Assembly: GCA_017469745.1 (NCBI GenBank) | Contig: JAFUFS010000066.1 | Coordinates: 1-45,630, forward strand | Length of the DNA stretch: 45,630 bases | Source of the DNA: Bacteroidales bacterium | Lineage (GTDB): Bacteria > Bacteroidota > Bacteroidia > Bacteroidales > UBA932 | Direction: 5' to 3' | In this document: one piece after another, positions 9,220 to 16,957 of the stretch | How the letters are laid out: each line of letters opens with the position of its first letter | Numbering within the stretch: the stretch's first letter is position 1 | Notes under the pieces: model-generated | The model's database searches: none | Told to the model about the DNA's origin: nothing | The model's input: only the letters and a program-made list of their open reading frames with translations | Translations under genes and position numbers: made by a program

Positions 9220-10848
9220 ATGAAACTACGGACTGGAATATTCCTTACTCTGGCTTTAACGCTCATTTCCTGCGGGAAGGAGGTCGTGCAAGAAACCGAA
9301 GAGGAGGCCGTGCTGCGTTCAGTGGAGATGATCTTCCCTGAAGAAGTGGTCCTTCCCAGGAAGGAAGCTGTTGAAATCAGCTTCCGTGTCACTGATACCG
9401 GGTTCAGTTTCTCGACTCCAGGGGATGTCGTCCTGTACCTGACATCAGGGCAGCCAGCCAAGGAGTTCACTCTGGAAGACATACGGAAGGCAGAAGATCC
9501 CGGCACGTATTCCGCAATGATCCGGGACAATGGGTCCGGCAAGGACTACAGCTCCGAAGTACGTCTGGGGATAAGGTCGGTCAAGGGTACGGATGCCTTC
9601 GTCTTCTCCCGCCCCTTCAATGTTAGGAGCAAGGAATCAGGCCTTCATGGAGTTACTCTCCACACCGGCCTACCGGTAATCTACCTCGACACCGAAGAAG
9701 GAAAACCAATTGTCTCGAAGGAAGATTACCTTACAGCTTCATTGACCCTCTGGAATGAAGAATCAGGTCCGGAAGAGGCTCTTGCATGTTCAGTGCGTGG
9801 CCGTGGCAACACCACCTGGACATGGCCGAAGAAGCCATACCTCGTGAAGCTTGACAAGAAAGAATCCCTGCTCGGGATGAACAAGCACAAGAGATGGATC
9901 CTGCTTGCCAATTTCATGGACCGCACGATGATGCGCAACATGATTGCGATGAAGGTCTCCTCCTTCACGTCCCTGGACTGGACTCCTTCCTGCCGGCCCG
10001 TGGAGCTGGTACTGAACGGGAAGCATGTAGGGAACTATCTCCTCATCGAGCAGGTCAAGGTCGACAAGAACCGGGTGCCGGTCACGGAGATGACGGATCA
10101 GGACAATTCCGGGGAAGCCGTCACGGGAGGCTATCTACTTGAGAGTGATTTCCATTACGATAATGAAGTCCAATGGATCGACCCTCACGGGAAATGTGCC
10201 CAGATGGGGGAAGGGATTCCATTCGGAGTCAAGTACCCGGATCCCGAAGACCTGACGTCACAACAGCTTTCCTACATCAAGAAATACATCAACGACACCG
10301 CAGAGGCCCTGTACGGTCCTGACTTCAAAGACCCTGACAAAGGCTACGCAGCCTACATCGATGTAGATTCCTTCATAGACTACTGGATAGTCTTCGAGGT
10401 CATGGGGAACCATGAACTTGGCAATCCCGGAAGCGTGTACTTCCACAAGGATCGGGGAGGAAAACTCAAGGCAGGACCATGCTGGGACTTCGACTGGGGC
10501 ATCCTGTCCTACAACACTTCTCCTCATGCCAAGACCGGGCTTGTCAACGCTCAGGCCATCTGGTACTCCCGCTTGTTCGAAGATCCTGAATTCCGCGAAA
10601 GAGTCAAGGCCCGATTCTTGGAGCTGAAACCTCAGCTGGAAACGATCCCTGAATATATTGAAAGCCTGCAAGGCAGCCTGTCAGAATCGGCAGGGCTCAA
10701 TTTCAAGATGTGGAATCCTGCAGAGGACTCTTCACAGAACAACGGCCAGATCATAAATGGGGATGAATACATGCCCTTCGACAAGGCCGTGGACAGGATA
10801 AAGACTATCTTCAAGGAAAGGCTTTCAGTTATTTCAAACAACCTGTAG
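9220..10848 (+). CDS. CotH-family (atypical kinase fold) lipoprotein in the glucan PUL
   Basis: 542 residues; signal ends L-I-S-C. An N-terminal beta-rich domain (~25-140) precedes a CotH domain from about residue 150. CotH hallmarks are visible: R-G-R-G-N-T-T-W, K-K-P-Y-L-V-K-L-D-K, W-I-L-L-A-N-F-M-D-R-T-M-M-R-N, G-N-Y-L-L-I-E-Q-V-K-V, and the metal-binding type motif P-C-W-D423-F-D425-W-G. CotH proteins of spore formers are atypical protein kinases with an ATP-binding fold; Bacteroidota carry many exported versions whose substrate is unknown. Its start codon follows the GH3 stop immediately and the GH30 gene follows within 5 bases, so it is embedded in the PUL, but its contribution to glucan use is unknown. 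A surface-binding role, rather than ATP-dependent phosphorylation outside the cell, is possible. Confidence 0.85.
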   Translation: MKLRTGIFLTLALTLISCGKEVVQETEEEAVLRSVEMIFPEEVVLPRKEAVEISFRVTDTGFSFSTPGDVVLYLTSGQPAKEFTLEDIRKAEDPGTYSAMIRDNGSGKDYSSEVRLGIRSVKGTDAFVFSRPFNVRSKESGLHGVTLHTGLPVIYLDTEEGKPIVSKEDYLTASLTLWNEESGPEEALACSVRGRGNTTWTWPKKPYLVKLDKKESLLGMNKHKRWILLANFMDRTMMRNMIAMKVSSFTSLDWTPSCRPVELVLNGKHVGNYLLIEQVKVDKNRVPVTEMTDQDNSGEAVTGGYLLESDFHYDNEVQWIDPHGKCAQMGEGIPFGVKYPDPEDLTSQQLSYIKKYINDTAEALYGPDFKDPDKGYAAYIDVDSFIDYWIVFEVMGNHELGNPGSVYFHKDRGGKLKAGPCWDFDWGILSYNTSPHAKTGLVNAQAIWYSRLFEDPEFRERVKARFLELKPQLETIPEYIESLQGSLSESAGLNFKMWNPAEDSSQNNGQIINGDEYMPFDKAVDRIKTIFKERLSVISNNL

Positions 10849-10852
10849 CATC

Positions 10853-12334
10853 ATGTCACTCATCCGAAACTTCACCCTTTCTGCCCTTCTTATCCTTGTC
10901 TCATGCCAGGGAGGCGCTCAAGGAGACAATCCCGCCCCCACTCCTGAAGACACCGGTAAAACAGCCTATGCAAAAGCCTTCACGACCTCGACCGGGGGCC
11001 AGATGATGAAGGAAAGCCAGATAAAGCTCGGTAGACCCGAAGATGCCCATTCCTACAAAGTCGGCCTGAGCGGAGAAACCTTCCAGAGTGTGGACGGATT
11101 CGGAATGGCAATCACCCATGCCACCTGCTTCAATCTCCTCAAGATGAGCTCCGAAAAAAGAAACGCCTTCCTCAAGGAGGTGTTCAGCAGGGAAGAAGGA
11201 ATAGGATCCTCCCTCATCAGGATATGTATCGGAGGATCTGATTTTTCAATGGATGAATATACATGGTGCGACTGGGAAGGGATAGACAATTTCGCCGTCC
11301 ATTCCCTGGACGAGGGGTACCTCTTCCCCATCCTGGACGAAATCTTCAAGATCAATCCTAAAGTCAAGATCATAGCATCCCCGTGGAGCTGCCCGAAGTG
11401 GATGAAGATGTCAGAAGACGGTAAGAAAGACTATGACAGCTGGACAGGAGGGCGCCTTGATCCGGACCATTACCAGGACTATGCCATCTACTTCGTAAAA
11501 TGGATCCAGGCCATGGAGCAGCGAGGTTACCCTATCTACGCCGTGACACTGCAGAACGAGCCTCTGAACAGGGGCAATTCGATGTCGCTGTACATGCCCT
11601 GGCAGGACCAGCGCGACTTCATCAAGCAGGCAGTCGGCCCTGCATTCAGGAAGGCCGGGCTGAAGACGAAGATCCTGCTCTTCGACCACAACTACAACTA
11701 CGACAACATCTCCTCCCAGGCAGATTATCCATTGCACATATTCGAAGACTCGGAGGCCTCGCAATATGTTTCCGGATCAGCGTGGCACAACTACGGAGGC
11801 AGCGTCACCACACTGGACAAGATCCACAGCCGTTTCCCGGAGAAGGAGATCTATTTCACCGAAGCCTCCATCGGCACGTGGAACTACACCTACGGAACAA
11901 GACTGATCGAGGACTTCAGGGACATATTCCTTGGAACCCTTTCCCGTCATGGCAAGGGTGTCACCTTATGGAACCTGATGCTGGACGATCAGCGGAAACC
12001 TTACAGGCCGGGTGGATGCAGCACCTGTTTCGGAGCCGTGACAATTTCTTCTTCCGGATACGACAGCATCACAAGAAGTTCACAGTACTACGATGTTGCC
12101 CAGTGTTCGAAGGTTCTGCAGCCCGGAGCCGTACGGATGGGGACTTCAGGCTTCGAGACAGCCGGGCTGACCTACCTGTGGTTCAAGAATCCCGACGGTA
12201 CCAACGCAGTCCTGATCCTGAATGAGAGCTCTGCTGATGTCCTGGTCAATTTCGTGACCGATAACGTGAACGTGCCTTGCAGGATTCCCCCGAAAGCGAT
12301 CCAGTCAGTTATCTGGGAAGACAAAGCTCTTTAA
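10853..12334 (+). CDS. GH30 glucanase (beta-1,6-glucanase-like) lipoprotein
   Basis: 493 residues with lipoprotein signal L-V-S-C. GH30 features: Q-S-V-D-G-F-G-M-A near residue 78, the R-I-C-I-G-G-S-D-F-S strand, acid/base in L-Q-N-E236-P-L-N and nucleophile in Y-F-T-E337-A-S-I-G-T-W-N. A small C-terminal beta domain ends at the stop. The A-S-P-W-S-C-P-K-W-M-K motif is shared with glucosylceramidases and beta-1,6-glucanases (subfamilies GH30_1/GH30_3). Together with GH16 and GH3 this argues for cleavage of beta-1,6 linkages or branches in laminarin- or yeast-type glucan; the exact subfamily needs a phylogeny. The stop codon overlaps the stop of the convergent gene on the other strand in a TTAA palindrome, marking the end of the PUL. 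Confidence 0.9.
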   Translation: MSLIRNFTLSALLILVSCQGGAQGDNPAPTPEDTGKTAYAKAFTTSTGGQMMKESQIKLGRPEDAHSYKVGLSGETFQSVDGFGMAITHATCFNLLKMSSEKRNAFLKEVFSREEGIGSSLIRICIGGSDFSMDEYTWCDWEGIDNFAVHSLDEGYLFPILDEIFKINPKVKIIASPWSCPKWMKMSEDGKKDYDSWTGGRLDPDHYQDYAIYFVKWIQAMEQRGYPIYAVTLQNEPLNRGNSMSLYMPWQDQRDFIKQAVGPAFRKAGLKTKILLFDHNYNYDNISSQADYPLHIFEDSEASQYVSGSAWHNYGGSVTTLDKIHSRFPEKEIYFTEASIGTWNYTYGTRLIEDFRDIFLGTLSRHGKGVTLWNLMLDDQRKPYRPGGCSTCFGAVTISSSGYDSITRSSQYYDVAQCSKVLQPGAVRMGTSGFETAGLTYLWFKNPDGTNAVLILNESSADVLVNFVTDNVNVPCRIPPKAIQSVIWEDKAL

Positions 12335-13131
12335 TCGCAGAGGAGTGCTTCGAGCGAATCCGCGAATTCCTTTACTGATTGCCTGTTGACCTCTTCGACT
12401 CTGGAGAGGTTTCTTGAGAGGTTGGCTTTGAAGAAGGTCTCATTGAGGAGTATCCCGCCTCCAAGGATACCGGTGATCCAGCTGTGATCCAGAATCCCAG
12501 CTGCAGTGAAAGCAGCCGCCCCGGCATTGAGGAACATGGAAGCGATGCCCCTTCCCGGCTCTTTCATGTAGATCTGCCCGGCCGGGGGAATGAAAGAAAG
12601 GACTGCTGCAGTGCCTTCTTTCTTCAAGGCCGGAGCTTTCTTGAACAGCTTTACAACCTCATCCCGGAGGGCCGGATCATCTCCGGCCGACCTGAGCGCC
12701 CACTCCTTTGACTCGGAAAGGCGCCATGACGATGCCAGAAGCACTGAATATAGAGACGGATATTCCCCTGCCAGCCCGCTTTCCTCAAGATATCCCAGTG
12801 CAGTCCCTGCATCTCCAGTTTCCTTGCAGCAACGGGCCTTGAACAGAAGTACTTCCGAAAGGTCTTCAGGGGATAGCAGGTAAAGCCTGATCCTGTCCAG
12901 GGTCCGGAGAGCATCTTCATAGCAGGAGGCCTCGGCATAGCATTCCGCCTTCGCCAGCAGGGCCTTATGGAGCAACGAGGGTTCATCCGCATCGAACACG
13001 GCCCGCTCCCACCGGAGCGCACGCTCCAGCGGTCCTTCATCCCTCCTGTCCTGTCCATCAGCGGAATATGCTCCGCAGAGGAAGATGCAGGTGATAGAGA
13101 ATGAGAGTATTCTCAGCCGCCATCCTTTCAT
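12331..13131 (-). CDS. Uncharacterised exported protein with helical repeats and a Gly-rich hydrophobic C-terminus (paralogue 1)
   Basis: 266 residues from the ATG at 13131; a TTG three codons earlier is a weaker start. Signal peptide-like N-terminus (hydrophobic run ending A-Y-S-A-D-G-Q). The middle (~35-160) is helical, with TPR-like paired helices (A-L-L-A-K-A-E-C-Y-A-E-A-S-C-Y-E-D-A). From ~170 come hydrophobic segments with F-I-P-P-A-G-Q-I-Y and G-R-G-I-A-S-M-F-L-N-A-G, which align by eye with the C-terminal part of the gene just upstream, so the two are diverged paralogues. The coding region begins ~74 bases inside the upstream gene, suggesting translational coupling. The pattern P-x-x-G-x-x-Y-x-x-x-x-x-x-G-I-A resembles small membrane modules such as TM2 or DUF5683, but no function can be assigned. 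Confidence 0.7.
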   Translation of the reverse strand: MKGWRLRILSFSITCIFLCGAYSADGQDRRDEGPLERALRWERAVFDADEPSLLHKALLAKAECYAEASCYEDALRTLDRIRLYLLSPEDLSEVLLFKARCCKETGDAGTALGYLEESGLAGEYPSLYSVLLASSWRLSESKEWALRSAGDDPALRDEVVKLFKKAPALKKEGTAAVLSFIPPAGQIYMKEPGRGIASMFLNAGAAAFTAAGILDHSWITGILGGGILLNETFFKANLSRNLSRVEEVNRQSVKEFADSLEALLCD

Positions 13132-14023
13132 CTCTTTCAATGCTTACTGACATGTAACTTCCATAAATATTCCCCAAGTAGAAGGTTGCGCACAGGGTTC
13201 CGGCCACTATTGTGCGCCAGTCCTCTCCTCCGTGCTTCTTCCAGTTCTCGGCTGTTATTGCGCCCAGTGAGCCGACAGTCAAGAAGGCCGCAATGCCCTC
13301 CCCGAGCCTTCCGGCGTAGACCTTCCCCGCTCCGGGGACTACGGCGGAAGCCAGAGCCGCCACACCCGGCCGCTTCCTGGACGGAGCGAAACGGGTGGAA
13401 CCTATCTCAGAGAGGATCCTCTCACTTTCTGCGAGAGTGTAATCTTCATGGCCGAAGGCGGCGCTGCTCCTTATCCATTCATCTTCCTTTCCCATCAGGA
13501 GGGAAAGCCCCGCCTTTTGCAATGCACTGAGTTCAGCATAGGGCCCTCCTTCATACGGAAGCATCCCTGCCGCAGTCTCATATTCACCAATACTGGAAAG
13601 CGAGACAACCCTGTAGAAAAAAGACTCCGACCCGAACGGGGAATCAGACGGGACGGCCCCGAAAAGCTCTGCAGCCTGGGACAGCTTCTTCTCGGAAAAC
13701 AGGACCTTGGCCCTCATGAAATCAAGGGTGTCCGACGCATAATAAGGCCTGCTTGCAAGGGTCCTGGCATCCAGGGCCAAATCATTGTCCAGCAGGTAAT
13801 TGAAAAAATCGAAATCCTTCGAAACGCTCTCTTTGCCGGCCACGGGGAATACGATCCGGCCAGTATCGGCCTGGGGAACCTGAGGAATGGAACGGGTGGA
13901 AACCCTTCCGATCCTGGAAGATGACATGATCCTGTCAGGAAGCCCCAGAATACCGCGGACCTGGCCGGACACAGGATGCATGGCCAGGATCAGGAATATG
14001 ATAAGGGCTGTACGACGGGGCAT
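13058..14023 (-). CDS. Uncharacterised exported protein with helical repeats and a Gly-rich hydrophobic C-terminus (paralogue 2)
   Basis: 321 residues starting at the ATG at 14023, seven bases after the stop of the LolA-like gene; a longer frame exists upstream but would run into that gene and lacks a signal peptide at its start. Signal: A-L-I-I-F-L-I-L-A-M-H-P-V-S-G-Q. Residues ~75-200 are helical and TPR-like (A-K-V-L-F-S-E-K-K-L-S-Q-A-A-E-L-F). The C-terminal ~100 residues hold hydrophobic segments with V-V-P-G-A-G-K-V-Y-A-G-R-L-G-E-G-I-A, alignable with the next gene. The last helix ends in S-I-E-R-D-E-R. Probably an inner-membrane protein with a large periplasmic part. Function unknown; the neighbouring LolA-like and TM2 genes hint at an envelope role. 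Confidence 0.75.
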   Translation of the reverse strand: MPRRTALIIFLILAMHPVSGQVRGILGLPDRIMSSSRIGRVSTRSIPQVPQADTGRIVFPVAGKESVSKDFDFFNYLLDNDLALDARTLASRPYYASDTLDFMRAKVLFSEKKLSQAAELFGAVPSDSPFGSESFFYRVVSLSSIGEYETAAGMLPYEGGPYAELSALQKAGLSLLMGKEDEWIRSSAAFGHEDYTLAESERILSEIGSTRFAPSRKRPGVAALASAVVPGAGKVYAGRLGEGIAAFLTVGSLGAITAENWKKHGGEDWRTIVAGTLCATFYLGNIYGSYMSVSIERDERMAAENTLILYHLHLPLRSIFR

Positions 14024-14030
14024 GGCAGTT

Positions 14031-14741
14031 TCACTTCTTGCCAGCCTTTGACGACTTGACAGGTTTTGCGTCAGCGGGAACCTTGAAATCAAACATCGGA
14101 TCATTCCCGTCTATGCGGACATTGGAATAGACCGTCCTCACCAGGGAAGAATCCTTCTTGGCCATGTACTGCACGGATGTTACCCGGAGAGGCAGCATCA
14201 GGTTGGAAAACCGAGAATAAGAAGAAAGGTAGGTGCGGCTTACCACCGAACCTGCGGAATCATAGTAGGCCAGATAGATAGGCAGGTAGTTTTCAAGCAC
14301 AAGTTCCACCTTCGACACTCCCTTGCCGGGAGACATGGGCAGATATGTCCTTTTGAGAAGGCCTCCTTCCTCCTTGGAAGTGGAAGAGAGCTTATAGCCA
14401 TAGAGGCCAAGTCCCATGTCGTCGCTCCTTCCGGAAAGGAATAGATAGAGCAGGTCGTCCCGGTCGCTGAAATCCTCCTTGCGCTCGGAATAGACTTCAT
14501 TGGTGGAAGGAACGTAGAGCTTGAATTCGCCGCTGGGATTGGTGATAGTGTAGTAAGGGCTCGGGGATTGGAAGACCTGGACCATCTGCCCTGTCGAAGT
14601 GCAGAAAACCTTGCTGGTCACAGTGGTCACCTTGCCCCCGTATAAAGTTTTCACCTCCATGTCGGCCGAGACCCTTCTTTGGGCTGAGGCAGACATGGAG
14701 ATGATAAATAAGACTGTTATTATCAGGCCTCTACGCGGCAT
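14031..14741 (-). CDS. LolA-like periplasmic protein
   Basis: 236 residues. The ATG at 14741 overlaps the stop of the TM2 gene by one base (TAATG), which decides the start over a GTG three codons upstream. Signal peptide (I-I-S-M-S-A-S-A-Q) and then a single beta-rich domain of the size and pattern of the LolA/LolB fold: strands with V-T-S-K-V-F-C-T-S-T-G-Q-M-V, Y-Y-T-I-T-N-P-S-G-E-F-K-L-Y-V-P and a C-terminal V-Y-S-N-V-R-I-D-G-N-D-P-M-F-D-F-K-V-P that resembles the F-x-V-P-x-x-A ending of LolA relatives. True LolA carries lipoproteins through the periplasm; this one is diverged and probably binds some other lipid or acyl group. Tail is Lys-rich. Assignment rests on pattern, not on alignment. 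Confidence 0.6.
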   Translation of the reverse strand: MPRRGLIITVLFIISMSASAQRRVSADMEVKTLYGGKVTTVTSKVFCTSTGQMVQVFQSPSPYYTITNPSGEFKLYVPSTNEVYSERKEDFSDRDDLLYLFLSGRSDDMGLGLYGYKLSSTSKEEGGLLKRTYLPMSPGKGVSKVELVLENYLPIYLAYYDSAGSVVSRTYLSSYSRFSNLMLPLRVTSVQYMAKKDSSLVRTVYSNVRIDGNDPMFDFKVPADAKPVKSSKAGKK

Positions 14742-15181
14742 TAACCCCACATGAAGAATGAAGTGTTGCCACAGTAGCGAGCGACTGAATTGTCTTCGAC
14801 CGCAGCGACGATCTCAACAATGAAGTCTACGAAAGGAACGACACCGAAGATGCCTCCGAACGTAAAGGTGTAGATTGCCCACATCCAGGGACGGGTGCCC
14901 ATGTAGTGACGGTGAACTCCGAATCCTCCAAGGAAGAAAGTGAGGAGGATGGCGCCGACAGGGCTCTTGGAAGGCGCCATTGAGGCAGCAGGAGCGGAAG
15001 CGGGGAGCTTCATTCCGGCAGAAACCGTAGCGGGAATCTCATTGATGAGTTCGAGCGGGGAAATCGCCACTGCATTCTCGATTGCATTGTCAACAACTGC
15101 GTCATCCAGTTTGTAGGATGCGGCAGATGCCACAGAGGTGATCGCAAAAACTGCGATGAGAACTAAAAAAAGCTTTTTCAT
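14741..15181 (-). CDS. TM2 domain-containing exported membrane protein
   Basis: 146 residues from the ATG at 15181 (M-K-K-L-F-L-V-L-I), which gives a clear signal peptide ending S-V-A-S-A-A; an upstream in-frame ATG would put 16 hydrophilic residues in front. After a ~50-residue linker rich in Ala, Pro and Ser comes a TM2 domain (~70-130): two helices with G-G-F-G-V-H-R-H-Y-M-G-T and a second helix with F-G-G-I-F-G-V-V-P-F-V-D-F. In TM2 proteins the G-x-x-G-x-H-R-F-Y motif lies between the two membrane helices. It leads the four-gene cluster (TM2, LolA-like, two paralogues). Function of bacterial TM2 proteins is unknown. Confidence 0.8.
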   Translation of the reverse strand: MKKLFLVLIAVFAITSVASAASYKLDDAVVDNAIENAVAISPLELINEIPATVSAGMKLPASAPAASMAPSKSPVGAILLTFFLGGFGVHRHYMGTRPWMWAIYTFTFGGIFGVVPFVDFIVEIVAAVEDNSVARYCGNTSFFMWG

Positions 15182-15206
15182 CAGAATAAAATTTGTTTCG
15201 TTAATG

Positions 15207-15214
15207 CAAATATA
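15207..15214 (-). promoter_or_regulatory. -7 box TATATTTG for the TM2 cluster
   Basis: On the - strand this reads TATATTTG, a full match to the Bacteroidota -7 consensus TAnnTTTG, about 25 bases before the TM2 start codon and within the 54-base gap after comM. No good -33 TTTG is found at the expected ~20-base distance, so it may be weak. Confidence 0.4.
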
Positions 15215-15235
15215 GCATTTTCCTGACAAAAAGCG

Positions 15236-16813
15236 TCACCCTCCTATCCCGAGAGCATCCTGCCTGTCCAGGAACCGGTAGCCTGCCGCTTCCATAAGGT
15301 CGGCCGAGGTTATGTCCCTCCCTCCTGAGAGGTCCGCAATGGTCCTGGCTACTTTGAGGATTCTTGAATATGCCCTGGCGGACAGTCCCAGCCTGTCCAT
15401 CAGGGACTCCATTGTCTTGGAGCACTCCGCGTCCAGGGGGCAGTATTTCTCTATCTGGCGGTTTCCCATCTCTGCATTTGTGAATATTCCTTCAGCAGAA
15501 AACCGTTCGGCCTGGATGGCTCTAGCCTGCCTGACCCTTTCTGCAACTGCCGAGCTGCTTTCGCCCTTGCTTCTCCTTACCAGCTTATTGTGCGGGACCG
15601 GGAAAAGACGAAGCTGGATGTCGATCCTGTCCATCACCGGTCCGGAGAGTTTTGACAGGTAGGTCTGACGCTGGCCAGGAGTACAGCAGCACCTGTCCCC
15701 TTCTCCATAATAGCCGCATGGACAAGGATTTGAAGCGGCTACCAACATGAAGGAAGCCGGGTACTCGATCTTCGACCGGAGCCTTGAGATCACCACCCTG
15801 CGGTCCTCCATCGGCCCCCGCAAAGCCTCGAGAACCGACTTCGGCATTTGTCCATATTCATCAAGAAAGAGCACGCCGTTGTTGGCCAGGGTGACCTCAC
15901 CGGGACGGATGTCCTGGCCGGCACCGCCTCCTATGATCGCAGGAAGCGAAGCGCTGTAGTGCGGCGCCCTGAAAGGCCTCTCCCTGACAAGCCCTATCCC
16001 GGACCTCTTCATCCCGCACACCGAATAGATCCTGCTGGTCACTGCCGACTCTTCTTTCGACATCGGAGGCAGGATCCCGGCAATAGCCTTCGCAAGAGAA
16101 CTCTTGCCGCTTCCCGGAGGCCCGACCATTATCAGATTGTGCCCTCCGGCGGCGGCAATTTCAGCCCCACGCTTCGCTCCCTCCTGGCCTATTATCTCGG
16201 AAAAATCCATCACATCACCGCCCCTGCGCCTGTGGGGACCTGAACCGGCTGAAGACAGCTCCTTGTACAGGGATGTGTTCCAAACCAGAAGGTCCGAACA
16301 ATCCTCCTTCTCCTCCAGGATCCTCAGGACATCTTCCAGGCTCATGACCCCGAAGATCGACAGAGAAGTGCATTCAGTAGCCTCCATCGCAGAACGAAGA
16401 GGAAGGATGCAGCCGGACATCCCGATCGAGGCGGCAAGTCCGGCGAAGAGAAGGCCTCCCTGGACATCCCGTACCGAACTGTCCAGACCGAGCTCGCCCA
16501 TCACAAGGTATTTGCCCAGACCGGGTAGTTCCCTCTGAAGGGACGCTGCGATAATTCCAAGGGAGATCGGAAGGTCGTAGCCACCTCCGTTCTTGTGCAT
16601 GTCCGCCGGAGCCAGGTTGATGACTATTTTCTTTCCTGGAATATGGAAACCGAGGGCCTGCAAGGCCGTGACCGTGCGCAGAAGACTCTCCTTGACGGCC
16701 ACGTCTGCCATACCGACGAGATGGATCCCTATTCCCTGGGTTATGTCAACCTCCACGGTGACTGGTACCGCCTCTATGCCGACGCATTTGGCGGCAACTA
16801 CATTGACTAGCAT
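15236..16813 (-). CDS. comM: ComM/YifB-type AAA+ ATPase (Mg-chelatase-like fold)
   Basis: 525 residues from the ATG at 16813. The order is an N-terminal ChlI/Lon-like domain (starting M-L-V-N-V-V-A-A-K-C-V-G-I, with N-L-A-P-A-D), an AAA+ core with Walker A G-P-P-G-S-G-K-S-S near residue 230 and Walker B V-L-F-L-D-E-Y, the C-P-C-G-Y-Y-x-x-x-x-x-C-C-C-T-P-G-Q cysteine cluster typical of ComM, and the C-terminal Mg-chelatase helical domain ending R-F-L-D-R. In competent bacteria ComM is a hexameric branch-migration helicase that helps integrate transforming DNA; in other lineages its role is less clear. Older annotations call it magnesium chelatase, which is misleading. Diverges from the nucleoside kinase gene across a 144-base region holding a perfect inverted repeat. 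Confidence 0.93.
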   Translation of the reverse strand: MLVNVVAAKCVGIEAVPVTVEVDITQGIGIHLVGMADVAVKESLLRTVTALQALGFHIPGKKIVINLAPADMHKNGGGYDLPISLGIIAASLQRELPGLGKYLVMGELGLDSSVRDVQGGLLFAGLAASIGMSGCILPLRSAMEATECTSLSIFGVMSLEDVLRILEEKEDCSDLLVWNTSLYKELSSAGSGPHRRRGGDVMDFSEIIGQEGAKRGAEIAAAGGHNLIMVGPPGSGKSSLAKAIAGILPPMSKEESAVTSRIYSVCGMKRSGIGLVRERPFRAPHYSASLPAIIGGGAGQDIRPGEVTLANNGVLFLDEYGQMPKSVLEALRGPMEDRRVVISRLRSKIEYPASFMLVAASNPCPCGYYGEGDRCCCTPGQRQTYLSKLSGPVMDRIDIQLRLFPVPHNKLVRRSKGESSSAVAERVRQARAIQAERFSAEGIFTNAEMGNRQIEKYCPLDAECSKTMESLMDRLGLSARAYSRILKVARTIADLSGGRDITSADLMEAAGYRFLDRQDALGIGG

Positions 16814-16824
16814 AGTCCAAGTTC

Positions 16825-16873
16825 TTTTAAGCTGATCCAAAGATGACACTATCGGCCGGGAATCAGCTTAAAA
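16825..16873. promoter_or_regulatory. Perfect 12-bp inverted repeat between divergent comM and nucleoside kinase
   Basis: TTTTAAGCTGAT at 16825-16836 is the exact reverse complement of ATCAGCTTAAAA at 16862-16873, with a 25-base spacer. The arms sit 12 and 49 bases upstream of the comM start and well upstream of the kinase promoter. It could be an operator half-site pair or a stem in the comM leader RNA. It is not placed as a terminator for either gene, since both genes read away from it. Confidence 0.55.
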
Positions 16874-16929
16874 AACAGAAAAACGGATTTTAAGAAACAG
16901 AAATACTTTTCTTTGCCTCTCCGTTTTAG

Positions 16930-16937
16930 TATATTTG
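16930..16937 (+). promoter_or_regulatory. -7 box TATATTTG for the nucleoside kinase
   Basis: Full match to TAnnTTTG, 20 bases before the kinase start codon. A TTTG at 16912-16915 is only 14 bases upstream, shorter than the usual 19-21, so the -33 element is uncertain. Confidence 0.45.
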
Positions 16938-16957
16938 TGAGGATAGGACAACAGATT

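Noticed and set aside
9220..10848. Spore coat protein
   Set aside because: CotH is only the family name. A lipoprotein signal and PUL context make sporulation irrelevant here.
15236..16813. Magnesium chelatase subunit (bacteriochlorophyll synthesis)
   Set aside because: Only the AAA+ fold is shared. The N-terminal domain and the Cys cluster are those of ComM, and no pigment gene is near.
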